Part shown: positions 1 to 25,050 of the stretch, in pieces
How positions within the stretch are numbered: the stretch's first letter is position 1
Layout of the letters: each line of letters opens with the position of its first letter
NCBI GenBank assembly: GCA_021234535.1
Contig: CM037848.1
Span: forward strand, 15,269,444 to 15,333,443
Direction: 5' to 3'
DNA length: 64,000 nucleotides
From: Stichopus chloronotus
Lineage: Eukaryota; Echinodermata; Holothuroidea; Aspidochirotida; Stichopodidae
The notes under the pieces: model-generated
What the model saw: only the letters and a program-made list of their open reading frames with translations
Databases searched by the model: none
Told to the model about the DNA's origin: nothing
Program-made: the position numbers and the translations under genes

Positions 1-130
1 GGTGTGATTCGACCAAAGGATAATGTGTCCAAAAGATAATGAGGTGGACTGAAACCAGGAAAAAATCAAGATGAAAACCTAAAGTTGCTCCAGGGACTGA
101 CATTTAATGTCCCCATCTGTCCATAGGTAG

Positions 131-604
131 ACAAGAGTGTATCCCTCAGTCTTTAGTCAAGCTTTGACACAGACTGGGATGGCATGGAGGATTTGTCGAA
201 GACAGCAGCCCATCAGCAGTACCAAACAACCTGAAGCAAACTACTGTAGACCTAAATTGGATGACAGGAACCAATTAACCCCCTCAAAACCACTGAAAAG
301 AACTTTATTGAGCAAGCCAAATGTGAATCCCCAGAATATTTCCAAGTTGTTCTGCCAGGATTTGTTCCCAGGGCCCAAAGATCACAAGGAACACACTGTA
401 ATCACCAATGTAACCATTCACCCAGAGTGGAACTGTCTTCCATCAGCTGTTAGAAATGCCATCACTTTAGGAATTTTAAACCTTAACTCCAAGACAAAGA
501 ATAACGTTAAACCATTGGGGAACTCCATTTCACAAACTAAGTGCTCTACTCCACATGCAACCTGCACAACACAACCACTTTATTATGTTGAGTGTATTCA
601 GTAG
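131..604 (+). CDS. possible terminal exon of an unidentified gene
   Basis: An open frame of about 158 codons runs from just after a possible splice acceptor (AG at 129-130, preceded by a pyrimidine-containing stretch) to a TAG at 602-604. The predicted protein is basic and rich in Asn, Lys, Pro and Thr, with several Cys near the C-terminus (SQTKCSTPHATCTTQP). I see no known domain, signal peptide or membrane segment. The window begins only 130 bases upstream, so earlier exons would lie outside it. The frame is longer than expected by chance in AT-rich DNA, and its residue composition is not repeat-like. It could still be a chance frame or a fragment of an old transposon. No family is assigned. 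Confidence 0.3.
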   Translation, partial: TRVYPSVFSQALTQTGMAWRICRRQQPISSTKQPEANYCRPKLDDRNQLTPSKPLKRTLLSKPNVNPQNISKLFCQDLFPGPKDHKEHTVITNVTIHPEWNCLPSAVRNAITLGILNLNSKTKNNVKPLGNSISQTKCSTPHATCTTQPLYYVECIQ

Positions 605-1315
605 TCTACCACTACTTTTTTTGATTTTATGATTTTTATCTGCATTTTACAAATGTCATTAAGCCATATACCATTTTTCCTACCAAGAGCAGTTTTAGAT
701 TACCTGATGATTAGATACACTGTATGCTTTGTGGAGTTTCATTGTTTTGTTTTTTTTTCTATGAGCACATTGTCTTCCAGTTGAAATTGAGGAAAAAAAA
801 AATTAGGATTCCTATATCATCCTACAGATGAACTGTTTACAGTAGTACATTGTTTAAACTGCTTTTCACAATGGTAAGGTATTACACACATGTACAAAAT
901 AGACAATGCCCCACTTTATATACCATAGCTTAGGGTATCAATTGAGCCTGAAGCACTTCATTAATCAGGAAATGAACTGCCAGCTACAATGCATTCATAA
1001 AAAAAGTGACTTTGTTAGGCCACTGTAACTAAGTCTTGCTAACAGTTACAAGACTACAGGCTCATTTCTTAAAAAAAAAAATAACTCATTTATTCAAGTC
1101 GGGTTGTTACGGTTGACAGAAATGATAGGACTAATTGAGGTAGGTCTCAGCCTATTGAAAATGTACTGCAGGCCTAACTCATAGTTTGCTTGTGCTTTTG
1201 TTGACACTTACACTATGTACAATTAGTGAAGAGGTCATCCTAGTGTTTAGTATAAGTACACTTATTACATACCTCTAATATAAATAGTAAGACAAGGTAA
1301 GGCAGATTGCTAACC
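605..1315. other. non-coding stretch, nothing recognised
   Basis: AT-rich sequence with short poly-A and poly-T runs. If 131-604 is a terminal exon, its beginning would be 3' UTR. I see no gene, RNA gene or clear repeat in it. Confidence 0.4.
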
Positions 1316-1443
1316 ACTGCAGAGCTTTTGAGCAAACTGCTCATGATTTCTTGCCTTATTCGAAATTGAACCACTTTCAGTACCCAAGGATATTCTAATA
1401 GTCTTCCCTGATCAGTTGAATAGTAAGATGGCTTTCTTGAAAC
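1316..1443 (-). repeat. inverted repeat arm, partner at 2448-2555
   Basis: Read on the minus strand this stretch matches 2448-2555 on the plus strand. Shared blocks include GCCATCTTACTATTCAAC, TCCTTGGGTA and AAGAAATCATGAGCAGTTTG, in the same order and at similar spacing. The two arms enclose about 1 kb. They could be the ends of a foldback or terminal-inverted-repeat element, or two oppositely inserted copies of one repeat. Confidence 0.65.
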
Positions 1444-1682
1444 TTGATAGGGAGTATTGTAGAATACCCTTGCCACAAAGATACATCTCCAAATAACCGT
1501 GGATGTAGATGTAACCTTGTGATCAATCGCAGGTTATTAGGTTAGAAGATGACCAAGAAAACTTTTGCTGTAAATTATTTCAACAAAGGTCAACTTATTT
1601 GGAGTGGATTGGCAGACTTTCATGTTGAACTTGAAGCTGCTCCACTGCATGATATTAGACCTACATGTTCCCAAGTAGTGAC

Positions 1683-2365
1683 TAATATTTTGGAGTGGAT
1701 TCACGGATGCGCAGATTCGGAGTGAGATACAGAGTGAAAGATGTCTATATTATTTAAGAGGGGCACATCATCTTAGGTCAAATATCTGTATATCCGTGGC
1801 TAATATTCTGGAATGGATTCACCAATAAGGTGCAAAAGGTTTGTAAATGTGTGCCTGCGACAGTAATTTGAGAATGACACATCACTGTATTCACCTGTGT
1901 GCCACCTGACTAAGCAGGTGGCTGACGGGGAAGGGAGTCAAAGACTCATATAATCCCCCATTAGTCTTCTTAAGTGGTCTTTAGTAAGGAAGGATTTGAA
2001 TGTGTTGATGAATTTACATTCCACAGCTTCAGATGGCACTGAACAGTAATCTCAAGCTCTTCAAGTCCAAGTCTTATGTTCCCAAGTGGATTTGCAGATA
2101 CAAAGATCTGTGAAAGTTGTTCACTTAAATGTGTTTGTTTCTACATAGTGGCCAGCTAAACATTTCGGAGTGGATTCGGAGTGAAATGTGACATACAAGA
2201 TTCCTGTATTATTTACAAACAGCACATAATTACAGTTCAAAAATCCATATGTCCATGGCTAACAAACATCCTGGAGTGGATGTGCAGATGCAGTGTGAAA
2301 AACTTGTAAATGTGTGCATGTTATTTTGAGAATGACACATATCGCTGTTTGCAACTACCCAGAAT
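1683..2365 (+). repeat. degenerate direct repeat, two copies about 470 bp apart
   Basis: The segments near 1683-1900 and 2155-2365 share a series of blocks: GGAGTGGATTC, GCACAT, a 'CCATGGCTAA/CCGTGGCTAA' block, TTGTAAATGTGTGC and TTTGAGAATGACACAT. An additional GGAGTGGATT lies at about 1600. The repeat sits between the inverted arms at 1316-1443 and 2448-2555 and may be internal sequence of the same element. Confidence 0.55.
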
Positions 2366-2447
2366 CGTTGAGTCTCTAGTTAGTAGGCCTAGTTGATTTG
2401 CTCTGAGAAGCTTCTCTGTTTTTGACTCAATGTTTTGCTTCAAACTT

Positions 2448-2555
2448 TGGAGCCATCTTACTATTCAACCGGTCAGGTAAGTTTATGTCCTTGGGTAACG
2501 AAAAGAGGTAAAGTTAAGAAATCATGAGCAGTTTGTTAAAAGACTTATGACTTAT
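2448..2555 (+). repeat. inverted repeat arm, partner at 1316-1443
   Basis: This is the plus-strand partner of the arm at 1316-1443, diverged by scattered substitutions and a few indels. It directly precedes the LINE fragment that starts near 2570. Confidence 0.65.
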
Positions 2556-2569
2556 GGTGAAACTGCATC

Positions 2570-3650
2570 AGTTAGGTATTCAGGGCAGGTGTGCAGATTG
2601 GATCAATTCTTGGCTACTAGGTAGATCTCAGTGGAGTTCCTCCAGGTTCTGTTCTTGGCCCAATTCTCTTCTTGATTTTCATTAATGATATAGACAGCTC
2701 TCTCACTTCTAGTATAAGTAAGTTTGCTGATGACACCAAGCTGTATCGGATAGTAAATGACGACAAGGATGCTTCATTGTCATCAAGGGGACTTGGATAG
2801 ATTATTAACATGGTCCAAAACTTGGCAAATGTCTCTTAATGCTGACAAATGCAAAGTTCTTCCCCTTGGTACTAATAATTTGAATTATAATTATACCATG
2901 GCTAATAGTATTGTGAGAAATGTGACTTCAGAAAAAGACCTAGGTGTATCATTACAAGTGATCTGAAGCCTTCTAAACAGTGCGCAGGTGCTGCTGACAG
3001 GGCGAACAGGGTGCTTGGATTGATCAAGAGGAATTTTAGTACAGATATTGTGTTGAATCTGTATAAGCAGTTGATTACTGGCTGCATCTTGACTATGCTG
3101 TGCAGGCATGGAATCCCTATTATGAAGAGGACAAGTTCCTTTTACAGCAGGTTCAGAGGAGGGCTACTAAGCTTATTCCTGATATACGTCATCTCCCTTA
3201 TTATGATAGGCTTAAATGTCTGGGACTTACTACTCTTGAGTTAAGAAGGATCAGGGGGGATATGTTGCAGGTTTTCAAATTCCTATGTGGTAGGAATTCT
3301 CTATCTTATTGTGATTACTTTAAGGTTTGTCCTAATTCCTGTGTTCATGGTCATTGTAAGAAGCTGGTGAAACGTTTCTCTAGGCTCGATGTGAGAAAGT
3401 TTAGCTTCTCTCATCGAGTTGTCAATGAGAGGAATAGTTTGCCTGATTGGGTTGAAAATTCCACTTCAGTAAATAGCTTCAAAGGTAACATTGATCAGTT
3501 TTATTTTGACTGTGGCAGAATCTAATTATGCTGGGATATTATTGGATATTAGTTTGGTTAGGGTTTTTTCTGGGGTCTGGATTACAGGGCATCTTATGGG
3601 GCTTTTGCCCTCCTTTGCCCTTAAATTTGTTATGTTACGAGTTCCTGTGC
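2570..3650 (+). mobile_element. decayed LINE (CR1/L2-like non-LTR retrotransposon), RT C-terminal half and 3' UTR
   Basis: Translation in pieces gives reverse transcriptase landmarks. The [19 protein letters not shown] block is at about 2632-2688. The catalytic FADDTKLY block is at about 2721-2744. Thumb-region blocks follow (LTWSKTWQMSLNADKCKVL, EKDLGV, NRVLGLIKRNFS). The last open piece is at 3100-3525 and ends with the conserved tail (NSLPDWVENSTSVNSFK). Frameshifts near 2790, 2955 and 3090 and internal stops make it non-functional. The 5' half (endonuclease, RT palm start) is missing, as expected for 5'-truncated target-primed insertions. 3526-3650 is 3' UTR, because its reverse complement recurs at 41636-41750. 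Assignment to the CR1/L2 group rests on motif style only. Confidence 0.85.
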
Positions 3651-4590
3651 AGTTGTCAGTGATTGTCTTGTGACTAATTACTATGTATGCTGCAAGTGCA
3701 ATGACCTGTGACTAAGCCTACTACTGCAGATGACGACCAGCACAGGATAGTCTGACATTCCTTTAACTTACACTGTGGTAAAGAGTGAAATAAGCCTACG
3801 AGAGAGTTCCCTGAGCGACAACCTGGGCCCAAGTCAATAAATAAGGCATAGCTCAACTAGTATTATTAACTTAGGCTTATTCAGTCACTGAAGTCAATGG
3901 TCAGCGTCGTACTTAGTTTACTGTACATTAATTAAGCAGTAGCACACTACTGTTATGTTACACGTTGGACATGTATTCTGCTACACACCCTTCAAAGAAA
4001 CCTAGCTGTAAACGGTGTTTTCGCTTATTAAACAATTGATAAACACCTCCGAATAAAGTTTGTGACATGCATACGACCTACTGCCGTCCATGAAAGTACT
4101 TGTATCGTTAATGGGGCAAATCTACGAATATTTTTCGCCACAATCTTCTGTAATTTACTATTTACTCACCTGCCTCTGTGTGTCGGCTGCGAGAGTTCTT
4201 TTTTCACTCTAAGTGACCAGAACTCACAAGTAAAAAAACGCTAGAGCTGTTAGGCAATCCCAATCAGTGGCGCATGTTTTGATTTAAATGCCGTGAACAT
4301 GCTGTACGATTGACTGCCGACTGGTAAAATCCATCCGATATGCTTTCAATTTGAGAATATTTTCAATATAATTTCCACAAATAGTCAAATAGATCGCGTA
4401 TGACGTCGCAGTGACAGTACCACATTCCTTGGGCAATTATTACGATCGGTTCATTGCCTGAGCTTAAAATGATACACATTCAACATAAGTGCTTTTATCA
4501 GTTTTCTTTAGGCCTACGTAGGGTTAATTTAGGGTCTCTTTAAAGGAACCCTAACGTTGACTAAGATCGGCAACCGTGGCACAATCTGAG
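3651..4590. other. intergenic, nothing recognised
   Basis: No reading frame, RNA gene or repeat that I can support, apart from possible residual LINE 3' end sequence at the left edge. Confidence 0.4.
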
Positions 4591-4592
4591 CC

Positions 4593-4637
4593 CAAGGAGG
4601 TTTTACAAGGTTTACAAGGTTTTGTAAAACCTCCTTG
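4593..4637. repeat. perfect 16-bp inverted repeat (hairpin)
   Basis: The arms are CAAGGAGGTTTTACAA (4593-4608) and TTGTAAAACCTCCTTG (4622-4637), with a 13-nt loop containing the related word TTTACAAGG. This is a typical end or core of a small non-autonomous DNA element. I see no protein. Confidence 0.75.
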
Positions 4638-4989
4638 CTGAACCATTTAGCTATTGTTCTGTGGACAAGATAATGATGGCGCATTCGCAACGTCAAACTT
4701 AATCACCCCAATCGTACTACTTTCCACAGGTATCATTGGCATGACTGCCAAAATGAAGCCAGGCCGAGTGCTTTTGCATGTAATTGCAAGAATTAAGATG
4801 CAGATTATGAAGGAACTAAAATTTAAGTGCCAGTTGAATGCAGTTTAGGTGAGACAACCGTCAGAGGCGGTCATAGCAGTGAGTGTGTATATTTATAGAT
4901 CTGCAGCTGTGTTGCAGCTTTATATACGTCTATCGCTGGCTTTGCACATGGCTCATTATATATGGTTCTATTTGCGGTAATTTTCTGCC

Positions 4990-5395
4990 TGGCGGCACCA
5001 GGATTACAGATTTTGAGAGAATATGGATGGCAAAGAAACTTTTTTTTGGGGGGAGGGGCAAAAATTTCGAGTCCGAAATCGAGTCCGAAGCGCGAGCTCA
5101 GCCAGTGGGTGGGTTCCATGGTAAAGTCCAGGTGGGGGTCCATGGGGCAATGCCCCTGGAAGCTCTGTGGTTTTGGCTTATCTCATGTGAAAAATGAAAC
5201 TTAAAATAGGCATGTTTTCAAAGTGCATCATTAAACGCGAAGATTTCACACGATTTTAATTATTTCAGCTATTTCTCTCCTCTAAGTTGACAAGATGAAA
5301 ACTTAGGACTCCTCATGGGATCCAGGGGCAAAGTATCGTTTAGGGTCCAGGGGGCACTGCCTCCAGAGGCTCTCAGGATCGCTGACGCCGCGGTT
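4990..5395 (+). repeat. interspersed repeat (family R2), copy 1
   Basis: Homologous in order to 25950-26445. The shared blocks are TGGCGGCACCAGGAT, GGGGGGAGGGGCAAAA, a 'TTCGAG' block, 'CATCATAAAACGCAAAGATT'-type sequence, TTTTAATTATTTC, AAGTTGACAAG and repeated GGGTCCAGG words. Both copies begin with TGGCGGCAC, a start shared with many DNA-transposon-derived repeats. No coding capacity is seen. Confidence 0.65.
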
Positions 5396-5579
5396 GTGCT
5401 CAGTTCGTAGCTTATTTGTAAATACACTGTTTCCAAGTTCACCAAATACTACAATTCCCGATACCTACCGAGGAGCGACGACTTGAGTTATATGTTTTTG
5501 ATACACTAGTGAGAAGTGTACTGTTGCATATTCATTATGTAGGCGGTTATAGTAAGAACCGTTAATTTTCAAAACTGAT

Positions 5580-5800
5580 TTCTGTTTTTTTACTCTTTCT
5601 ATGACAATCACGTTGCTTTTCGAAGTGGTTACTGTCATTTTCCTTCATTGAGAGACATAGTCCGTTCATGTTCAACCTCCCGAGTGTACATTTAAAAATA
5701 AAGAAAAAGTTAAGATCAAACATAATTTTATCTTTTTGGTTTTTCAGTACACACGCAACCACTTTAAGACTTAGGATAGTATACTTCAAATACCAATAAT
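5580..5800. repeat. interspersed repeat, partner at 38860-39050
   Basis: This region and 38860-39050 share, in order, TTTTTACT, GTTGCTTTTCGAAGTG versus GTTGCTCTTCAAAGTG, TCATT.TCCTTCAT, TGAACAACCTC/TTCAACCTC, AAGAAAAA.TTA and the best block, TACACACGCAACC. It is a diverged same-orientation repeat with no protein evident. Confidence 0.55.
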
Positions 5801-5954
5801 TAGTCCAGAGGGAAAGTCTAGCTATTGAGGGTATAGGTGGCAAACATTCCGAGAGCTCTGAAGTTTTGCATATCTCTAGGTGAACAGAAAGATAAATTCA
5901 AAATTAGGAATATAAACATGGACCAGACATACACAAATATGGGGTCACTTCAGC

Positions 5955-7115
5955 TGAGTGGAGGCCAACTGGGGGTAGTGGTTCTGACTGGAGTACAAAT
6001 GCCCCATCGAAAAAGTCCTGCAATAGGAGGGATTTTAGTATTCACACAACGGAATCTACAAAGACTGAAACGATCACGATTACCCAAGGACAAAAGATAC
6101 TTTTCCAAGACGAGCCTAGATTTAAATCTTATTTTTACACTGGGAATTTTCAAAAATTCAGACAACCAGTTCTGCTCATACATATTACTTAATCTCAAAT
6201 TCAGTGTTTTCTTCACCAACGGAATAGTTATATAGTTATGATGGTTCCAAATATATGACATACGAGAACTATCTAAAATATGTTTGATCTTCAATATCCA
6301 GGAAGAACTATAAATACCCTTATCATGCAAGGCCCGCAACAATTTATAGATTGTAAATGATAATTTACGTTCACTTACATTATTAATTCTCAACCAAAAA
6401 GGAATCATTCTCATTTCAATCGTTTTAACTATTTTATGCCGCCCTAATTTACCAAGAACCATACAGTGTGGAGTAGCCTTGTTCAGTTTGAGAACCTGCT
6501 CACAAAATTTAACATGAAATGCTCGATTTGTGAAACTTCACTAGTCCCCCAAATTTCACAGCCATAAATCAAAACTGGGAGAACAACTTTATCAAACAGT
6601 TCGAGTATGATAACCAAAGGCAATTGCAAATTATACGATTTACAAAGTAAACTATACAAAACCCATCTAGCCTGATTAACTTGTTTAGCCATAGCTTTAT
6701 TAAATTTGTTATTGCATTTAAAAATAATACCCAGATAAATGTAATCACCCACAACTTGAATATTTTGACTGCCAAAACTAAAAGTGGGCGTTTTCCTAAT
6801 TTTGCCTTTTGAAAAATAACAACTTTTGTGTTACTGAAATTCACAGATAAGTGCCAAAGATCACAATAGTCCTTCACAGCGTCCAAAGCAGACTGCATAT
6901 CAGCCTCATTTTCAGCAAGAACTATGGTATCATCAGCATAAAGCATGCAATAAAGTCTCATAAAAACCTCAATATCATCATCACTAAGGTATGTTTTTAC
7001 AGAAGCTGATAGGTAGCTCAATCCTTTGTAATATCTACTAATAAAGCCATTCAAGAAAAGAGCAAATAATATCGGAGACAGATTTTCACCTTGACGAATA
7101 TCCACATTACACATA
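5955..7115 (-). mobile_element. decayed LINE reverse transcriptase fragment
   Basis: Three adjacent minus-strand frames make up one broken protein. 7114-6780 carries the RT motif RQGENLSPILFALFLNGFI and the catalytic block CMLYADDTIVLAE, followed by VNFSNTKVVIF. 6752-6483 continues with YLGIIFKCN and VLPVLIYGCEIWG. 6462-5955 carries the basic C-terminal part, ending near FRCVNTKIPPIAG. Frameshifts separate the pieces and both ends are truncated: the region before the LSPILF motif and any terminal cysteine motif are absent. A GCEIWG block is typical of non-LTR elements distinct from the CR1-like copy at 2.6 kb. The clade cannot be set by eye. Confidence 0.85.
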
Positions 7116-9365
7116 AGTAATCAGATTGCTCGAAATTACTCCTGACACTCCTGTTACCAAATCGAAAAAGTTCGACCATTGAATGCGGCGCTATATCAGA
7201 ATAGCAGAATATCAGAATTCGGCTGACGCACGGTACAATCCCGAACTGATGCGCAAAAATTACAAATTACACACATGTTTATGTTACACAATAACATAAT
7301 TAGCGAATAAGATAACAATGCTAATACCTACATTAAGTGTTTGACGTGGATAACCATTAAACACAATTTATTGCCATATACGGTGGCCTACAAGAGCTGT
7401 TTGAATTTCACGAAGGCACTTGTAAGTCGTGTAAAAATTTCTAAAGTATTTCTCATTTGTCAAATACATTTATAAGTGAAAAGTGATGTAAAATATAAAG
7501 CCAATATTTTTGGCTTCCATTTTACATGAATCCGAAAAGAGCCTAATAACGTCTAAGTGTATAAAAATGTTTAAGCAAAAATTTTCTCATACTGAGACAT
7601 TACTAATTCCTCTCTAGCACCAACTTCAGGGACTAAAAACTATGAAGGGAGGGGGGGGGGGGGTAACACATAATTTTTAGACAGCATGTTAAGCCTTTGA
7701 CATAAAATTGTCTAAAATACACGATTCCATGGTGAACCAGTTCACTAGTTCACGTAGAAATAGTTCACTGCCTTATTACCGCGATATCAAACAAGAGGCT
7801 TAAGTTCCTGCATACCGGTAGTTACTATTTTGACAAGTCCTATAATGCTGCTTGTACAGAGCGTTCATACTAACAGTTCGAATTCCGCTGTGAAGTCCAT
7901 TACTTTTTATCATATCAGATTTCCAACTTCTGCCTTTTAAAGCAGGATGCCTGTTTATTACTTTGTTTTTTTTCTTCAAATTTTCAAGAAAAATATCCTT
8001 CTATTGGCTATAGGTCTTTTATCGTGCTTATTCGCAAGAAAGGAAGGTTTACAACAGGATCCGGTACTGCTAACTAACTTTATTAGCACAAAAAAAAAAA
8101 AACTGATCAACCTTCTTTCAACAGTAATTAACTCTCTGGTCGGTGAAATCCCTCCTCAGATGGTATTTTAAAGGTTGATATCAAATGGAAGAAAAAATGT
8201 AAGATTGACGATAAATCTGTATTCCCCGTTAGATTTCACATCCTGCTTTAATTTTTTTATCGGTATAATTTCTGTCCTGTTTGTTCCAAGATACACCTCA
8301 GCTGTTCAGAGACGATGGGATACGAACAGATGTTTCGGCTTCGAATATAAACACCGAAATGCCGTCCCAACATCAATTAAAGGGCCTGTAGATAAACAAC
8401 TACTAAATATTATAACATAAAAAGGTTATGGTCATTCTTAATGTATACTTTTTCAATAAAATAACTTTTCTTCCTCATAGTTTCACTTAAATTTCAAGTA
8501 ATTTTAAAATGAGAAGATGGCCTGCTGTAAGTAACTTTTGATTGTGTGTGCATGTATTTCAACACTTCCTTTGGTGGTTGTATTTTTATCCATAGTACGC
8601 CAGCGTCATATTACGGAGCCCAACCAGTCCCCCTCCCCTTTTCCCCTTTAATGTATTAAGTTAACTTTGTTCCTCATATCAGGGAGTTCGCATGACAACT
8701 CCTTGTTTATATTTACATATGGATACCCAACGATGTAGAATAATTCGTGTAAGTTTTGTTTATTCAGAATATGCGAATTAATTGGCTACGGAATGCACTG
8801 CGGTATTGCGAAGTATTTCATACTTGACTTTGCGTCGAAGAGGCTTGCATATATGCAGTCTTAAGGAGGTAATATAATGACATTATTAATAATTTGATTT
8901 CGTCTTTTAAGTGGTTTAAGACATGTATGCTCCATGTGTGGCAGAAATTTGATTCAATAGAAGAAAAAGAAGAGCGAATCAACAGCTTGTAATTCTTTAC
9001 TGCAAGTAAAAGCTCTTGATAAATACTCTGTCAGTTATAGGCCTTAAAGCAGAAAACTTACAATATGTTGATGATTTCAAGGATGTACAGGTTTAAATCA
9101 TTTTGTAACGGCCTAGCAACATATTGAATTAAAACTGTAATGAATTTTATCAGTCTGTAATTTGGTCGAGCTAAATTTACGGGACGGGGTGGGGGTAGGG
9201 TAGGGTAGGGGAGGTGTTTCAGGGTAAACATAGACATTCAAATTCATTAATGCCTTTACAATTTATCCCATTTAACTGTTGAAATTAAGAGATCTTATAA
9301 AGAAAAGGGACATGAAAACATCAGGATCATGTAATTTTTTTCCATAATTATTTTTTTTCTTTCAG
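7116..9365. other. region upstream of PGRP gene A
   Basis: AT-rich DNA with a 13-base G run at 7651-7663 and no recognisable coding exon. Near 9181-9215 there is a G-rich stretch with repeated TAGGG words. The promoter of gene A should lie here, or farther upstream if there is an untranslated first exon. I could not identify a TATA box or other element with confidence. Confidence 0.4.
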
Positions 9366-9386
9366 ATAAACAAACAATTATTCGAG

Positions 9387-22749
<13,363 letters not shown>

Positions 22750-23320
22750 TTTGCTGATGTGCAAGTTACTTTCCCGGAGATGAGAGAGCACGACGTTTTA
22801 TTTTCTGTGATCTAATCTATCAATTCTGAGGCTATTGTAACGAATAATTATTAATTAAGTAATCAATGAGTATCATGAATAACGTCTCAGGAATAACGAC
22901 CCTTAGACAAGTCTCTCTGTGGAGGAAATTGTAGGAGGGTCAACGGGTCTGTAAAGTAACTGTATAAGACTAAGTGGGTTTCTGGACAGGTGGAGGGAAC
23001 TTACTAAGTAAGACTAAGTGGGGTCTGACATTGAGCTGAAGGCACAGTCTTTCTTAAGAGACGAATGCTTTGCTTTTGAAATATTTGCTCAGTTGCTTTT
23101 CACCAAATTTCGCAGAGGACCTTTATCTTTGTGTCATAGGTGAATTATGACGGAACAAACTAACGACCCACTTCAATAAGACATTGTTTTAGAAAAAAAT
23201 GCTCTGACTAAACCCTTACATTTAAGATATCAACATTTACCAAAGTAGATTGGGTTACTCATTTCGAAGTAAACGATTTATCGATAATGATATATAGTGC
23301 AATAAATCGATAAATAAATA
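22750..23320 (+). other. possible PGRP-A 3' UTR
   Basis: No coding signal. Possible poly(A) signals AATAAA occur at 23301-23306 and 23313-23318, followed by a T/GT-rich stretch. That would make a 3' UTR of about 0.55-0.6 kb if the terminal exon is right. Confidence 0.3.
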
Positions 23321-24720
23321 TCGACCGGCGTCCTTTATTTGTTATTACTTCGTATGTGTTATGGTATCGCCATTTCAGCAAATAATTAGGTCGCAAAGTG
23401 ACAAAAAGAACAGTAAAACGAAACATTTTCATCTTGAGGATGTTTTTTCAATCTTCGGAACAAATTTAAATTTTGTCTAGCAGATCATGATTATACAGAC
23501 ACCTTGGATGAGTAGTCTTTGAATGTGGGTGAAAAGAGGGCAGGGTTGCGGGAGGGGGGGGGTAGGGGGAGAGAAGGGAAGAGCGGAGGTGTGAAAGTTG
23601 TCCATGTGATACTTTCGTATAGTGCTGTTAACATGGAGAAGTTACAACTGTATACTTGTGTTCAAATTGTTTAATCTACAAAGGCGACCCTCATACCGTT
23701 ATCTTGCTGGGACGCGTTATCGAGTTATAACAGAGGTAATGAATGTAACTAGAAACGGATTTTGAACAAGGTTATGAATTTAGATCAACGACTCCCAATT
23801 AGCCCTAAGTAATCAAAGAATTTCATATTATTTCAATGCCTACATCTGCATAACTACACTCTGAAGAAACAGGAATGTCCTTGAATGGCGACCACATAGG
23901 AATTCGAACTGGCTGCCATGAGGTTTGTCAAAATTTTTCACATTAATTCATTATTAAAGTCAGCAGCTCGAAATGCCCTGGTGTACGAAATGTCAGTGCC
24001 ACAGATCAGCTAGAACCCAAGACAGCAATGTTCAATGTTTTCTCATGGAGGCCATATTGGAATTCAAAATGGCGGCCGACCCGTTGGTCAAGCCATTTGG
24101 ATCAGGCAAATTTTTAAGTCAACGTGTCAAAATACCCCAGTATGCAAATTTCCACCCTATTTGCCCGAAATGTACATCTGGATTAATTTTTGTTACAAAT
24201 CTGCCTGACTACAAAGCCGTCATATATGTGACAAGTCAAACGAAAATTAATGTAAAATCGTAAGTCTTTTCAGGGTTGTTTCTTGAACATGTTGAAATTT
24301 GACGCAATCGTGTCCCTACTCACCGTACTAGGGGTCACAATGAATAAAGGGTAACTCACTCTCTCTTCTCCATACATGAACCGATGACCTTAAGATACGA
24401 GGCAATTATTAATTGTCTATATCTTTTGCTCTGTACAGTTTTTTGTCATGTAAGGTGGGGGGGGGGGGGTGTGAAGGAAACTTTTTGATAACGTTTGTGT
24501 CGATGATGCTTGTCCTTTTTTATCGTAGAACGTTCTTCTACGATCGAGTCTTCGCCCATTTCTTTTTTGGTTTTCGCCCATTTTTCGTTCTTTCTGTTTT
24601 GGAGTCTTGGTCATGAAGTAAGCAATGCGCTAGTAGACGTGCTGATATGCTATAGGTCACGATATTAGATGACACGGTGGACATATCGTTGAACTGCTTA
24701 GACAAGCACTCTGTTCAGAT
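23321..24720. other. intergenic with short repeats
   Basis: Contains a G-rich tract near 23550-23575, a 12-base G run near 24458 and two related words ('GGAATTCGAACTGGCTGCC' near 23899, 'GGAATTCAAAATGGCGGCC' near 24059) about 160 bp apart. I see no gene. Confidence 0.4.
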
Positions 24721-24726
24721 TTGTTA

Positions 24727-24782
24727 TCACCATCATCATCATCATCATCATCATCGTCATCGTCATCATCGTCATCATCATC

Positions 24783-24814
<32 letters not shown>

Positions 24815-24829
24815 CATCACCATCATCAC

Positions 24830-24928
<99 letters not shown>

Positions 24929-25050
24929 TAAAATCATCATCATCATCACCACGATCATCATCACCATCATCATCGTCATCATTATCATCATCATTAAAAT
25001 CATCATCATCACCACCATCATGATCATCACCATCATCGTCATCACCACCA
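24727..25050. repeat. large CAT/ATG trinucleotide microsatellite
   Basis: About 320 bp of CAT/ATC repeats interrupted by CGT, CAC and two TTAAAATC blocks. Long open frames through it (poly-His, poly-Ser, poly-Asp, poly-Met) are artefacts of the repeat, not genes. Confidence 0.98.

Noticed and set aside
4883..5204. Overlapping frames in the 5 kb repeat
   Set aside because: The frames are not preserved in the homologous repeat at 25950-26445, so the region is non-coding.
23973..24263. 96-codon frame containing CPKC-like cysteines
   Set aside because: It overlaps a short repeated word (GGAATTC.AA.TGGCGGCC type) common in interspersed repeats. The cysteines do not form a recognisable zinc-finger spacing series.
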